6,098 nucleotides of DNA from Thermococcus sp. (GCA_027023165.1 JALVWX010000246.1:1-6098), one strand, 5' to 3'; positions 1 to 5,725 are shown, counted from the first letter of the stretch. The notes: generated by a model not told the origin, from the sequence alone. A program made the numbers and translations.

Positions 1-66
1 CTGCCCAGCTTCCTCCTCCACTGGCTTGGCTCCGCCTTCTTCGACGTGCTGTGCGCTTTCACATGA
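1..66 (+). CDS. C-terminal end of an unidentified protein (partial)
   Basis: The first reading frame is open from the window edge for 21 codons and ends at TGA 64-66. Eighteen of the 21 codons end in G or C, which matches the codon use of the confirmed genes here. The residues are strongly hydrophobic (FLLHWLG, then AFFDVLCAF), as in the last transmembrane helix of a membrane protein. The gene converges on the thiD-thiN gene and its last 8 bases overlap that gene's end. Too little is present to name a family. Reading the stretch as non-coding spacer is possible but less attractive, because no T-rich terminator or other spacer feature is seen. Confidence 0.45.
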   Translation: MPSFLLHWLGSAFFDVLCAFT

Positions 67-1366
67 TGTTCTGAATGAGGCTCCGAAGTGTCTCTAAAAT
101 CCCCACCGCACTCTCCCCGAAGATCAAAACCATCGGCTCCTTGCCCCAGTCGCCGAGGTGGTATATGATGTCTGGTTTCTTTCCGGCCCTCTTTACAGCG
201 CTCTCTATTCCCCACTCCATTGTTCCTTTTTCGGCCCCCTTCACCTCCTCGGGCTCTTCCCTCCTGTCGTAGAAGGAAACGACGAGGCCAAGCTTCTTGG
301 CCTTTTCAACGAGTTCCTCCGAATATCGGAGGTTCAGAACGGCCCTGACCTCTGGATAAAACTCGCGCATCTTGAGGAGGGCCCTCTTAAGGTGGTCGCT
401 CGCTCCAAGCTCGACCGGACCAACGGGTTTTATCGTATTCCCATACCGGACGATTCTGCCCTTAACGGCGAAGACCTCGTTGAATGGAGTTGCCAAAGCG
501 AAGTTCGTTCCAACTTCCGGGACGTGGGAGTTGAGCCTTTCCCCGAGCTTCACGAGCTCTTTAACTGCCCCCTCAAGTTCTACCTTGGCCCTCCAGCGGT
601 AAGAATCCCTCTCAAGCTCCCAGAGAGGATTAACGGCTCTAACCTCTGCCTTCGAGAACCTTATCGAGCCTTCAACGAAGCGCTTGGCCCCTTTCACGGC
701 TTCCGGAAGCTCAAGGCCCTTCGCCAGGAAAGTGGTTAAAGCCGATGAAAAGACACAGCCCGTCCCGTGGGTGAAGCCCCCCACCTTTTCTCCTGGGAAC
801 TCGTAAAACCTGCCATCCCAGTAGAGGACGTCCGTGTAGCCCAGATGCCCGCCTGTGATTACGACGGCCTTGGCGTCAAGCTCCTCGGCGATGATTTTGG
901 CCGCTCTTTTCATGTCCTCAACCGAGCTGAGTTCAACCGAGCTGATTTTGAGACCGCTTAGGACTTCAGCCTCCGGGACGTTTGGAGTGACTATCGAGCC
1001 GGGGATTAGGCTTTCGATTGACTCAACTGAATCCACGAGCTTCGCTCCGGTACTGGAAACCATAACGGGGTCAAAGACTCTCGTTAAGCCTTCCGTCTCC
1101 TTCGCGACTGCCTCTCCTATCTCACCGTTACCGAGCATTCCGATTTTGACGGCCTTGATTTCGAAGCTATCCTTAACGGCCCTTATCTGCTCCCTCACGA
1201 CCTCCGGTGGGAGCGCGTGATAGCCCCTAACCTCCGAGGGGTTCTGGTAGGTGACGGCTGTTAAAACGGGGAGCGGGTGCTCACCGAGTGCTGAGACAGT
1301 CTCTATGTCGGCCTTTAAACCGGCCCCTCCCCCTGTGTCGAGGCCGGCAATGATTAAAACGGCCAT
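59..1366 (-). CDS. thiDN: Bifunctional HMP/HMP-P kinase and thiamine-phosphate synthase (ThiD-ThiN fusion)
   Basis: This 435-residue cytoplasmic enzyme should phosphorylate hydroxymethylpyrimidine to HMP-P and HMP-PP (ThiD) and condense HMP-PP with thiazole phosphate to thiamine phosphate (ThiN, the archaeal replacement for ThiE). The ThiD domain (about 1-250) is a ribokinase-fold kinase: GLDTGGGAG at 8-16, DPVMVSSTG at 99-107, TPNVPEAE at 127-134, and HGTGC at 200-204 with the anion-hole cysteine C204. The ThiN domain (about 265-435) shows VPEVGTN (282-288), YDRREEP (366-372), GTMEWG (381-386) and H403 in YHLGDWG. Arginine and histidine residues in this half are known to matter in archaeal ThiN; assigning them to R368/R369 and H403 is my inference. 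There is no helix-turn-helix, so this is not a ThiR-type regulator. The ATG lies 4 nt after the thi4 stop, and a perfect GAGGTGAT site (complement of 1370-1377) spans that stop, which suggests coupled translation. Confidence 0.95.
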   Translation of the reverse strand: MAVLIIAGLDTGGGAGLKADIETVSALGEHPLPVLTAVTYQNPSEVRGYHALPPEVVREQIRAVKDSFEIKAVKIGMLGNGEIGEAVAKETEGLTRVFDPVMVSSTGAKLVDSVESIESLIPGSIVTPNVPEAEVLSGLKISSVELSSVEDMKRAAKIIAEELDAKAVVITGGHLGYTDVLYWDGRFYEFPGEKVGGFTHGTGCVFSSALTTFLAKGLELPEAVKGAKRFVEGSIRFSKAEVRAVNPLWELERDSYRWRAKVELEGAVKELVKLGERLNSHVPEVGTNFALATPFNEVFAVKGRIVRYGNTIKPVGPVELGASDHLKRALLKMREFYPEVRAVLNLRYSEELVEKAKKLGLVVSFYDRREEPEEVKGAEKGTMEWGIESAVKRAGKKPDIIYHLGDWGKEPMVLIFGESAVGILETLRSLIQNIM

Positions 1367-1370
1367 TCCA

Positions 1371-2123
1371 TCACCTCAACTTCTCAAGAATTTCAAGGGC
1401 CGCTTTCCTTCCGCTCAGGAACATCCCGCCGAATATAGGCCCCATCCTCGGGGCACCAGCGAGGGCGTTCGCCGCCATGCCTGTAACGTACAGGCCCGGC
1501 AAGATTTCCCTCGTGTGCTTCACCGTCAGCTCTTCTCCTTTCTCGGCCCACATCGGTCCTTCCCCGGGAATCCTCTCTATCAGCCCGCGCTTGAGGAGGT
1601 GCTGGCTTATCTGCGCTCCATGGCCGGTCGAATCGACCACGAATTTAGCCTCAACGGTTAGGGGGTCAACGTGGAGGCCCGTCATCATCACCGGCGTCCA
1701 GTTGATTACTATCCCGGCGACGCGGTCGTCCTTGACGACCAAGTCTTCAACTTCAATCATGTTGAAGAACTTCACACCGGCTTTCACGGTCCTGCTCGCT
1801 ATAGTAGTTGCCGTTTCTATTGCATCTGCAACGTAGAGGCCGTTCCTGAAGGGCCTGTAGTCTATCCCGAACTCGTCGAGTATCTCCCTAGCTTTCTCCT
1901 GAACAACTATCCTGTTGAAGCCCATAGCACCTCCCCAGATTCCTCCACCTATGGAGAGCTTCTTCTCGAAGATTGCCACCTTCGCACCGTTCTTGGCCAG
2001 ATAATAGCCGGCAACCATTCCGGAGGGGCCGGCACCCACAATGGCCACATCGAGCGAAAGATTGTCGAGAAGGTCCTTGAAGTAGGCCTCTACTATTGCC
2101 CTGCTTATCTCCACCTCTCTCAT
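1371..2123 (-). CDS. thi4: Thiamine thiazole synthase, archaeal His-type Thi4
   Basis: Thi4-family enzymes build the adenylated thiazole carboxylate precursor of thiamine from NAD, glycine and a sulfur source, using Fe(II). The 250-residue protein has the dinucleotide-binding loop GAGPSG at 30-35, an acidic residue ending the second strand (E53 in AIFEKK), the GGGIWGGAMG segment at 59-68, DSTGHG at 164-169, and a C-terminal MGPIFGGMFLSG stretch typical of the family. In yeast Thi4 a cysteine just before an MDP motif donates its sulfur and the enzyme is spent. Here that position is H151 (LHVDP), as in Methanocaldococcus jannaschii Thi4, which uses sulfide and turns over. An in-frame GTG at 2132 would add three residues, but it lies inside the GGTG ribosome site (2130-2133), so ATG at 2123 is preferred. 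First gene of the minus-strand operon with thiDN. Confidence 0.95.
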   Translation of the reverse strand: MREVEISRAIVEAYFKDLLDNLSLDVAIVGAGPSGMVAGYYLAKNGAKVAIFEKKLSIGGGIWGGAMGFNRIVVQEKAREILDEFGIDYRPFRNGLYVADAIETATTIASRTVKAGVKFFNMIEVEDLVVKDDRVAGIVINWTPVMMTGLHVDPLTVEAKFVVDSTGHGAQISQHLLKRGLIERIPGEGPMWAEKGEELTVKHTREILPGLYVTGMAANALAGAPRMGPIFGGMFLSGRKAALEILEKLR

Positions 2124-2129
2124 AGCAAC

Positions 2130-2133
2130 CACC
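2130..2133 (-). promoter_or_regulatory. Ribosome-binding site deciding the thi4 start
   Basis: On the minus strand GGTG (within GGGTGG) lies 6 nt before ATG 2123. The GTG that would give a longer reading frame is part of this site, so it is read as ribosome-binding sequence rather than as a start. Confidence 0.6.
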
Positions 2134-2153
2134 CAAAACCTTTTAAGCCGCGG

Positions 2154-2170
2154 TCAAAACTGAGTTTTGA
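2154..2170. repeat. 17-bp perfect inverted repeat, candidate operator
   Basis: TCAAAACT and AGTTTTGA form two perfect 8-bp arms around a single central G. The repeat lies between the thi4 TATA-like element and its estimated start site near 2150. A dimeric repressor bound there would block RNA polymerase on the thi4 side. It also lies just upstream of the thiC TATA/BRE position. The repeat is seen directly; the operator role is inferred. A ThiR-type (HTH-ThiN) regulator is one candidate binder, but none is encoded in this window. Confidence 0.5.
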
Positions 2171-2180
2171 AATTTAAAAA
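2165..2180 (-). promoter_or_regulatory. TATA-like element of thi4 operon
   Basis: On the minus strand the sequence reads GTTTTTAAATTTC across 2181-2169. Using the usual archaeal spacing of about 25 nt from TATA centre to start, transcription would begin near 2150, giving a leader of about 27 nt before ATG 2123 that includes the GGTG ribosome site. Confidence 0.5.
2169..2180 (+). promoter_or_regulatory. BRE/TATA element of thiC operon
   Basis: GAAA (2169-2172) followed by TTTAAAAA (2173-2180) resembles the archaeal BRE-TATA arrangement. The usual spacing puts the start near 2200, with a leader of about 16 nt before ATG 2218. A second candidate, TTATAAA at 2186-2192, would place the start near 2214 and give an almost leaderless message lacking the ribosome site, so it is less likely. 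Confidence 0.55.
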
Positions 2181-2194
2181 CTTTGTTATAAACA

Positions 2195-2206
2195 GGTTTT
2201 AAAACC
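2195..2206. repeat. 12-bp perfect palindrome at the expected thiC start site, candidate operator
   Basis: GGTTTTAAAACC is fully self-complementary and covers the position where thiC transcription is predicted to start (about 2200). It shares the AAAAC/GTTTT half-site with the 17-bp repeat at 2154-2170. Its position suits a repressor site. The AT-rich centre could in part reflect chance in AT-rich promoter DNA. Confidence 0.45.
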
Positions 2207-2207
2207 G

Positions 2208-2213
2208 GGTGAT
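2208..2213 (+). promoter_or_regulatory. Ribosome-binding site deciding the thiC start
   Basis: GGTGAT, a strong archaeal Shine-Dalgarno sequence, ends 4 nt before ATG 2218. The upstream in-frame GTG (2209-2211) is inside this site and is therefore not the likely start. Confidence 0.75.
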
Positions 2214-2217
2214 AGGA

Positions 2218-3498
2218 ATGACCCAGCTTGAGGCTGCTAAGAGGGGAGAGATAACCGAGGAGATGAGGTTTATAGCAGAGAGGGAAGGTATAAGCCCCGA
2301 AAAGCTCAGGAAGAGCGTTGCCAGGGGCCATACGGTAATCTTCCGCAACGTTAATCACGACTGGGTTAAGCCCGTCGCGGTAGGCAACGTCGTTAGGGTA
2401 AAGGTGAACGCGAACATAGGAACTTCCCGCGACATAGTTGACGTCAAGGCCGAGATAGAGAAGGCAAAAACCGCTGTAAAATACGGCGCGGACACGATAA
2501 TGGACCTCTCGACGGGCGGGGACCTCGACGAGATTAGGCGAGCTATAATGCACGCCGTTGACGTGCCGATTGGGACGGTTCCAATCTATCAGGCCGCCGA
2601 GGAAATGCTTGCCAAAGGGAAGGCCATCATCGAGATGAGCGAGGACGACATGTGGAGGGCCGTTGAGAAGCACTTTAGAGATGGGGTTGACTACACCACG
2701 ATTCACGTTGGAGTAACCAGGGAAGTCGTCGAGAAGATGAAGCGAACAAAGCGCGTTGTTGGCATGGTCTCGCGCGGTGGGACGTTTTTAGCGGCCTGGA
2801 TACTCCACTGGGGCGAGGAGAATCCCTTCTACAAAAACTACGACTACCTGCTTGAGCTTGCCAGGGAGTACGACGTGGTCCTTAGTTTGGGGGATGGGTT
2901 GAGGCCCGGCGGACTTCCCGATGCCGGCGACGAGCTTCAAATAGCCGAACTGTACACCCTCGGAAGGCTCGTAAGAGAAGCCAGGGAAGCTGGAGTCCAG
3001 ACGATGGTTGAGGGACCCGGGCATGTCCCCATAGACCAGATAGCGGCACAGGTAAAGCTGGCAAAGATAGCGACGGACAACGCGCCCTTCTACGTACTTG
3101 GACCGATAGTCACGGACATCTTCCCGGGTTATGACCACATCACCGCGGCAATAGGCGGAGCGATAGCGGCCTTGAACGGCGCGGACTTCCTCTGCTACGT
3201 GACTCCAGCAGAACATCTCGGTCTTCCGGATGTCGAGCACGTCCGCCAGGGTGTCATAGCGGCGAAGATAGCGGCGCATGCGGTAAACCTAACCCGCTTC
3301 GAGGCCGACTTTAAGAAGGACTACCTCATGAGCTTAGCGAGAGGAAGGCTTGACTGGGCGAAGCAGTTCGAGCTGAGCCAGGACCGGGAGAGGTTCATAG
3401 AGATAAGGAAGGAGAGGCCGACAAAAACCGAGGCCTGCTCCATGTGCGGTGATTTATGTGCTATAAAGCTCATCAACAACATGCTGCAGAAGGGGTGA
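2218..3498 (+). CDS. thiC: Phosphomethylpyrimidine synthase (HMP-P synthase), radical SAM
   Basis: ThiC rearranges aminoimidazole ribotide (AIR) to HMP-P, the pyrimidine half of thiamine, by radical SAM chemistry, releasing formate and CO. The 426-residue protein is the short archaeal type without the extra N-terminal domain of E. coli ThiC. Family hallmarks are MDLSTGGD (95-102), VSRGG (184-188), SLGDGLRPG (223-231), EGPGHVP (265-271), GPIVTDIFPGYDHITAAIGG (295-314) and PAEHLGLP (330-337). The iron-sulfur cysteines sit at the C terminus, C407, C410 and C414, spaced C-x2-C-x3-C; bacterial long-form ThiC has C-x2-C-x4-C. ATG 2218 is chosen over GTG 2209 because the GTG is part of the ribosome site. 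It starts the plus-strand operon; purC follows after 4 nt. Confidence 0.97.
   Translation: MTQLEAAKRGEITEEMRFIAEREGISPEKLRKSVARGHTVIFRNVNHDWVKPVAVGNVVRVKVNANIGTSRDIVDVKAEIEKAKTAVKYGADTIMDLSTGGDLDEIRRAIMHAVDVPIGTVPIYQAAEEMLAKGKAIIEMSEDDMWRAVEKHFRDGVDYTTIHVGVTREVVEKMKRTKRVVGMVSRGGTFLAAWILHWGEENPFYKNYDYLLELAREYDVVLSLGDGLRPGGLPDAGDELQIAELYTLGRLVREAREAGVQTMVEGPGHVPIDQIAAQVKLAKIATDNAPFYVLGPIVTDIFPGYDHITAAIGGAIAALNGADFLCYVTPAEHLGLPDVEHVRQGVIAAKIAAHAVNLTRFEADFKKDYLMSLARGRLDWAKQFELSQDRERFIEIRKERPTKTEACSMCGDLCAIKLINNMLQKG
3494..3498 (+). promoter_or_regulatory. Ribosome-binding site of purC overlapping the thiC stop
   Basis: GGTGA includes the thiC stop codon TGA (3496-3498) and lies 4 nt before the TTG start of purC. 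It supports the TTG start and suggests that purC is translated from the thiC message. Confidence 0.6.
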
Positions 3499-3502
3499 GA
3501 GC

Positions 3503-4162
3503 TTGGGGCTTCTCTACTCCGGCAAGACCAAGGACGTCTACGAGGACGGCCCATACCTAATTTTTCGCTTCAAAGACACCGTCCTCGGCAGGAACGGAGC
3601 GGAAGATAGCGGTGGCAACGAAGTGGTTGGCGAAAAGGCCGGAAAGGGGAGCGTTGTATTGGCCCAGACCGAGTTCTTCTTTAAACTCCTCGAAGAGAAC
3701 GGGATAAAGACGCACTTTATCGAGAGGATTGACGAGAGAAGGGCATGCTTCCTGAAGGCGGAGAGGATTCCGCTGGAGGTCATCTACCGTGAACTCGCCT
3801 ACGGGAGCTTCCTGCGGAGATATAATGGCTGGGTGGAACCGTTCCAGCGGTTGAGAATAGTCGAGTTCACACTCAAGGATGACTCCCTCGACGACCCGTT
3901 AATAGCGGAAGATGCCTTAGTCGCCCTTGGAATCGCGAGTGAGGGAGAGGTTGAAAAGATGAAGGAAACCACAAGGGAGGTGGCCGAAATCCTGCGGGAG
4001 TTCTTCTCCTCCAGAGACCTCCAGCTCGTTGACTTCAAGCTCGAGTTCGGAAGGCTGAACGGGGGACTAATCATCATAGACGAGCTGAGCGGAGACACGA
4101 TGCGCGTTGCTAAAGACGGGAAAATTTTAACCCGAGAAGAACTGCTAGAGGTGATTGGATGA
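3503..4162 (+). CDS. purC: SAICAR synthetase (phosphoribosylaminoimidazole-succinocarboxamide synthase)
   Basis: PurC joins aspartate to CAIR with ATP to form SAICAR in purine synthesis. The 219-residue protein begins with the nucleotide-binding GKTKDVY (7-13) and has PLEVIYRELAYGSFLRRY (90-107), DDPLI (131-134 region), the LVDFKLEFG signature (175-183) and DELSGDTMR (193-201). In the last motif a glycine stands where many homologues have proline (DEISPDT). The length is slightly below the approximately 235 residues of bacterial PurC, owing to a short C terminus. The start is TTG 3503, supported by the ribosome site across the thiC stop and by the GKTKDVY motif lying right after it. No ATG exists upstream in frame within the gap. 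The stop overlaps the purP start (ATGA, 4159-4162). PurC acts two steps after AIR, which is also the ThiC substrate. Confidence 0.95.
   Translation: MGLLYSGKTKDVYEDGPYLIFRFKDTVLGRNGAEDSGGNEVVGEKAGKGSVVLAQTEFFFKLLEENGIKTHFIERIDERRACFLKAERIPLEVIYRELAYGSFLRRYNGWVEPFQRLRIVEFTLKDDSLDDPLIAEDALVALGIASEGEVEKMKETTREVAEILREFFSSRDLQLVDFKLEFGRLNGGLIIIDELSGDTMRVAKDGKILTREELLEVIG
4148..4155 (+). promoter_or_regulatory. Ribosome-binding site of purP
   Basis: GAGGTGAT, a perfect complement to the expected archaeal 16S rRNA tail, lies inside the end of purC, 3 nt before the purP ATG. With the 4-nt gene overlap it suggests coupled translation. Confidence 0.6.
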
Positions 4163-5091
4163 TTATCTCGACGATAGCTTCGCACTCCTCACTTCAGATT
4201 CTCCTTGGAGCCAAGGACGAGGGATTTAGGACGAGGCTCTACGTGAAGCCCGGGAGGAGGGCCTTCTACTCTTCGACAAGGCTCGCGGACGAGCTCGTCG
4301 TTACGGATAACATGGGTGCGGTTCTTGAGGACGACGGGATAGTGGTCCCGCACGGCTCCTTCGTGGCGTATCTCGGCCTCGAGGCGATAGAGAGGGCTAA
4401 AGCAAGGTTCTTCGGCAACAAACGTTTCCTCAAGTGGGAGACGACCTTTGAGTTACAGGACAAAGCGCTCGACAAAGCCGGAATACCGCGCGTTGAGGTT
4501 GTTGAACCGGAAGAGGTTAAGCCTGACGAGCTTTACTTCGTTCGCCTTGAGGGGCCGAGGGGCGGTAGCGGGCACTTTATCGCCCTTGGAAGGGAGTTAA
4601 GGGACAAGCTGGAGGGGGTTGAGAGTAACTACCGTGTGGAGCGCTTCATCCCAGGCGTTTACCTCTACGTCCACTTCTTCCACTCGCCAGTCCTAGGCAG
4701 GCTTGAGCTTTTGGGCGTTGATGAACGGGTGGTTATAGCGGACGGGAACGCCCGCTGGCCCGTGAAACCGCTTCCCTACACTATAGCAGGTAACGTGGGG
4801 GTTGCCCTCAGGGAATCGCTCCTGCCGGAGCTCTACGATTACGGTTTGGCCTTCGTCGAGGCGATGAGAAAGCTCGAACCGCCGGGGATAATCGGGCCCT
4901 TCGCCCTCCACTTCGCCTACGATGGAGAATTCAGGGCCATCGGCTTCGCCTCGCGGATAGACGGTGGCTCAAACGCCCTCCACTGGTACTCTTCTCTATA
5001 CTGGGAGGAGCCGATGAGTGTGGGTAGAAGGATAGCGCGGGAGATAAAGCTCGCCCTTGAGGAGGACAGGCTTGAGGAGGTGGTGACGTGA
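4159..5091 (+). CDS. purP: Formate-dependent FAICAR synthetase (archaeal PurP)
   Basis: PurP is an ATP-grasp enzyme of archaea that formylates AICAR to FAICAR using formate and ATP, without folate. The 310-residue protein carries family motifs in order: ASHSSLQILLGAK (7-19), PHGSFVAYLG (64-73), FFGNKRFLKWE (84-94), the glycine-rich RGGSGHF (134-140), ERFIPGVYLYVHFFHSP (161-177) and GFASRIDGGSNA (262-273). It is shorter than M. jannaschii PurP (about 360 residues) but has both ends intact. H9 in ASHSS probably matches the N-terminal active-site histidine region of the family; this is inferred. PurP-like paralogues exist in some archaea, and the non-canonical ones are not all proven FAICAR synthetases. 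Placement between purC and purO strongly favours the canonical role. It overlaps purO by 4 nt (GTGA). Confidence 0.92.
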   Translation: MIISTIASHSSLQILLGAKDEGFRTRLYVKPGRRAFYSSTRLADELVVTDNMGAVLEDDGIVVPHGSFVAYLGLEAIERAKARFFGNKRFLKWETTFELQDKALDKAGIPRVEVVEPEEVKPDELYFVRLEGPRGGSGHFIALGRELRDKLEGVESNYRVERFIPGVYLYVHFFHSPVLGRLELLGVDERVVIADGNARWPVKPLPYTIAGNVGVALRESLLPELYDYGLAFVEAMRKLEPPGIIGPFALHFAYDGEFRAIGFASRIDGGSNALHWYSSLYWEEPMSVGRRIAREIKLALEEDRLEEVVT

Positions 5092-5690
5092 CCTACACCG
5101 GAAGAACACTCGGAATAGGCCTGATGAAAGGTAAACCCTTCGCCTTCTACCTCCTCTGCTCCCGCTCCTTTCCGAACAGGAAGGCCGTGATTAAGGACAA
5201 CGCCGCCTACATAATCAACCAGACCGAGACTGACAACCCCTACGTGAGCTATCCCGTCGTCAGGGCGGGTGAAAAATACGCCGTTGTTACAAACGGCCTC
5301 CACACGGACTTTATCTTCCAGGCTCTCGAGTGGGAGAAGCCGAGGAAGGCTTTGGTCCATGTTCTCGACGCGATGGACTACGAGCGGGACGAATATAACA
5401 CGCCAAGGATAGCTGGAGTTGTAGAACGCGGGAATAATAGAGGCTGGCTCGGCTTCGCCGGCAGGGATGAGTTCTGGGTGAGGGGACTGGAACTGCAGGA
5501 GGGCAAAGCCTTCGTTACGGCGACCTACAACGTGGATGGCTTCGTTGAACTCGGCCTGAACGGCTTCAGTTCGGCCGGAGAACTTGCTTCTGAGGTTTTA
5601 AAGCTCCCCTTTGAGCACAAGGTCATGGCTTTTGGGATTACTGAAGATGAAAACAGGTGGGCTGTTGATGTTTTCAGGGGGCCCTTCTAA
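5088..5690 (+). CDS. purO: Archaeal IMP cyclohydrolase
   Basis: PurO closes the ring of FAICAR to give IMP, the last step of purine synthesis, replacing the cyclohydrolase half of bacterial PurH. The 200-residue protein matches the usual family size of about 200. Recognisable segments are YTGRTLGIG near the N terminus (3-11), SRSFPNR (25-31), TNGLHTD (68-74) and DYERDEYNTPRIAG (97-110). The GTG start at 5088 overlaps the purP stop (GTGA) and has GGAGGTG at 5077-5083, 4 nt upstream. The YTGRT motif lies so close to the start that a later start would remove it. Its direct position after purP puts the enzymes for the last two steps of IMP formation side by side. It is the last gene of the apparent thiC-purC-purP-purO operon. 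Confidence 0.93.
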   Translation: MTYTGRTLGIGLMKGKPFAFYLLCSRSFPNRKAVIKDNAAYIINQTETDNPYVSYPVVRAGEKYAVVTNGLHTDFIFQALEWEKPRKALVHVLDAMDYERDEYNTPRIAGVVERGNNRGWLGFAGRDEFWVRGLELQEGKAFVTATYNVDGFVELGLNGFSSAGELASEVLKLPFEHKVMAFGITEDENRWAVDVFRGPF

Positions 5691-5695
5691 CAATG

Positions 5696-5703
5696 TTTTT
5701 ATT
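5696..5703 (+). promoter_or_regulatory. T-run: purO terminator and/or TATA element of the next gene
   Basis: The 45-nt spacer 5691-5735 contains TTTTTATT. A run of five T residues right after the purO stop can act as an archaeal oligo-T terminator. The same bases lie about 25 nt upstream of about 5725 and could serve as the TATA element of the prolyl oligopeptidase gene, with a leader of about 11 nt. Neither role is proven from sequence alone. Confidence 0.4.
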
Positions 5704-5725
5704 GTCACAGGTTTAGCGTTAAAAC

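Larger units (their letters stand above)
2124..2217. promoter_or_regulatory. Divergent thi4 / thiC promoter region
   Basis: This spacer separates the two head-to-head starts and is clearly AT-rich against a GC-rich background. It contains one central TATA-like core usable in both directions (about 2171-2180), a 17-bp perfect inverted repeat on the thi4 side, a 12-bp perfect palindrome on the thiC side, and a ribosome-binding site at each end. AAAAC or its complement GTTTT occurs six times between 2135 and 2206 (2135-2139, 2156-2160, 2164-2168, 2177-2181, 2196-2200, 2201-2205). Leaders predicted from TATA spacing are short (roughly 15-30 nt), leaving no room for a riboswitch. Control is therefore expected at transcription, by a DNA-binding protein. 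Confidence 0.8.

Noticed and set aside
158..739. Open frame of 193 codons on the plus strand opposite thiDN
   Set aside because: It lies antisense to a well-conserved gene, has no ribosome site or recognisable motif, and is expected from GC-rich third positions.
855..1220. Serine/threonine-rich plus-strand open frame of 121 codons opposite thiDN
   Set aside because: The low-complexity composition is the complement of the thiDN coding strand; no start signal or family resemblance.
1291..1296. CTGAGA, the core of a bacterial TPP riboswitch, near thiamine genes
   Set aside because: It is inside the thiDN coding region on the opposite strand, without the other conserved TPP-box segments, and thi leaders here are too short for a riboswitch.
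1671..2177. Plus-strand open frame of 168 codons opposite thi4, running into the promoter
   Set aside because: Antisense to thi4 and its promoter; histidine-rich stretches arise from the complementary strand; no ribosome site.
2186..2192. TTATAAA as main TATA box of thiC
   Set aside because: It would start transcription about 4 nt before the ATG and leave out the strong GGTGAT ribosome site; the core at 2173-2180 fits better.
2143..2706. Minus-strand open frame of 187 codons opposite thiC
   Set aside because: Shadow of thiC with no recognisable motif; it would also run through the thiC promoter.
4917..5360. Minus-strand open frame of 147 codons opposite the purP/purO junction
   Set aside because: It spans the junction of two confirmed genes on the other strand, with no motif or start signal.
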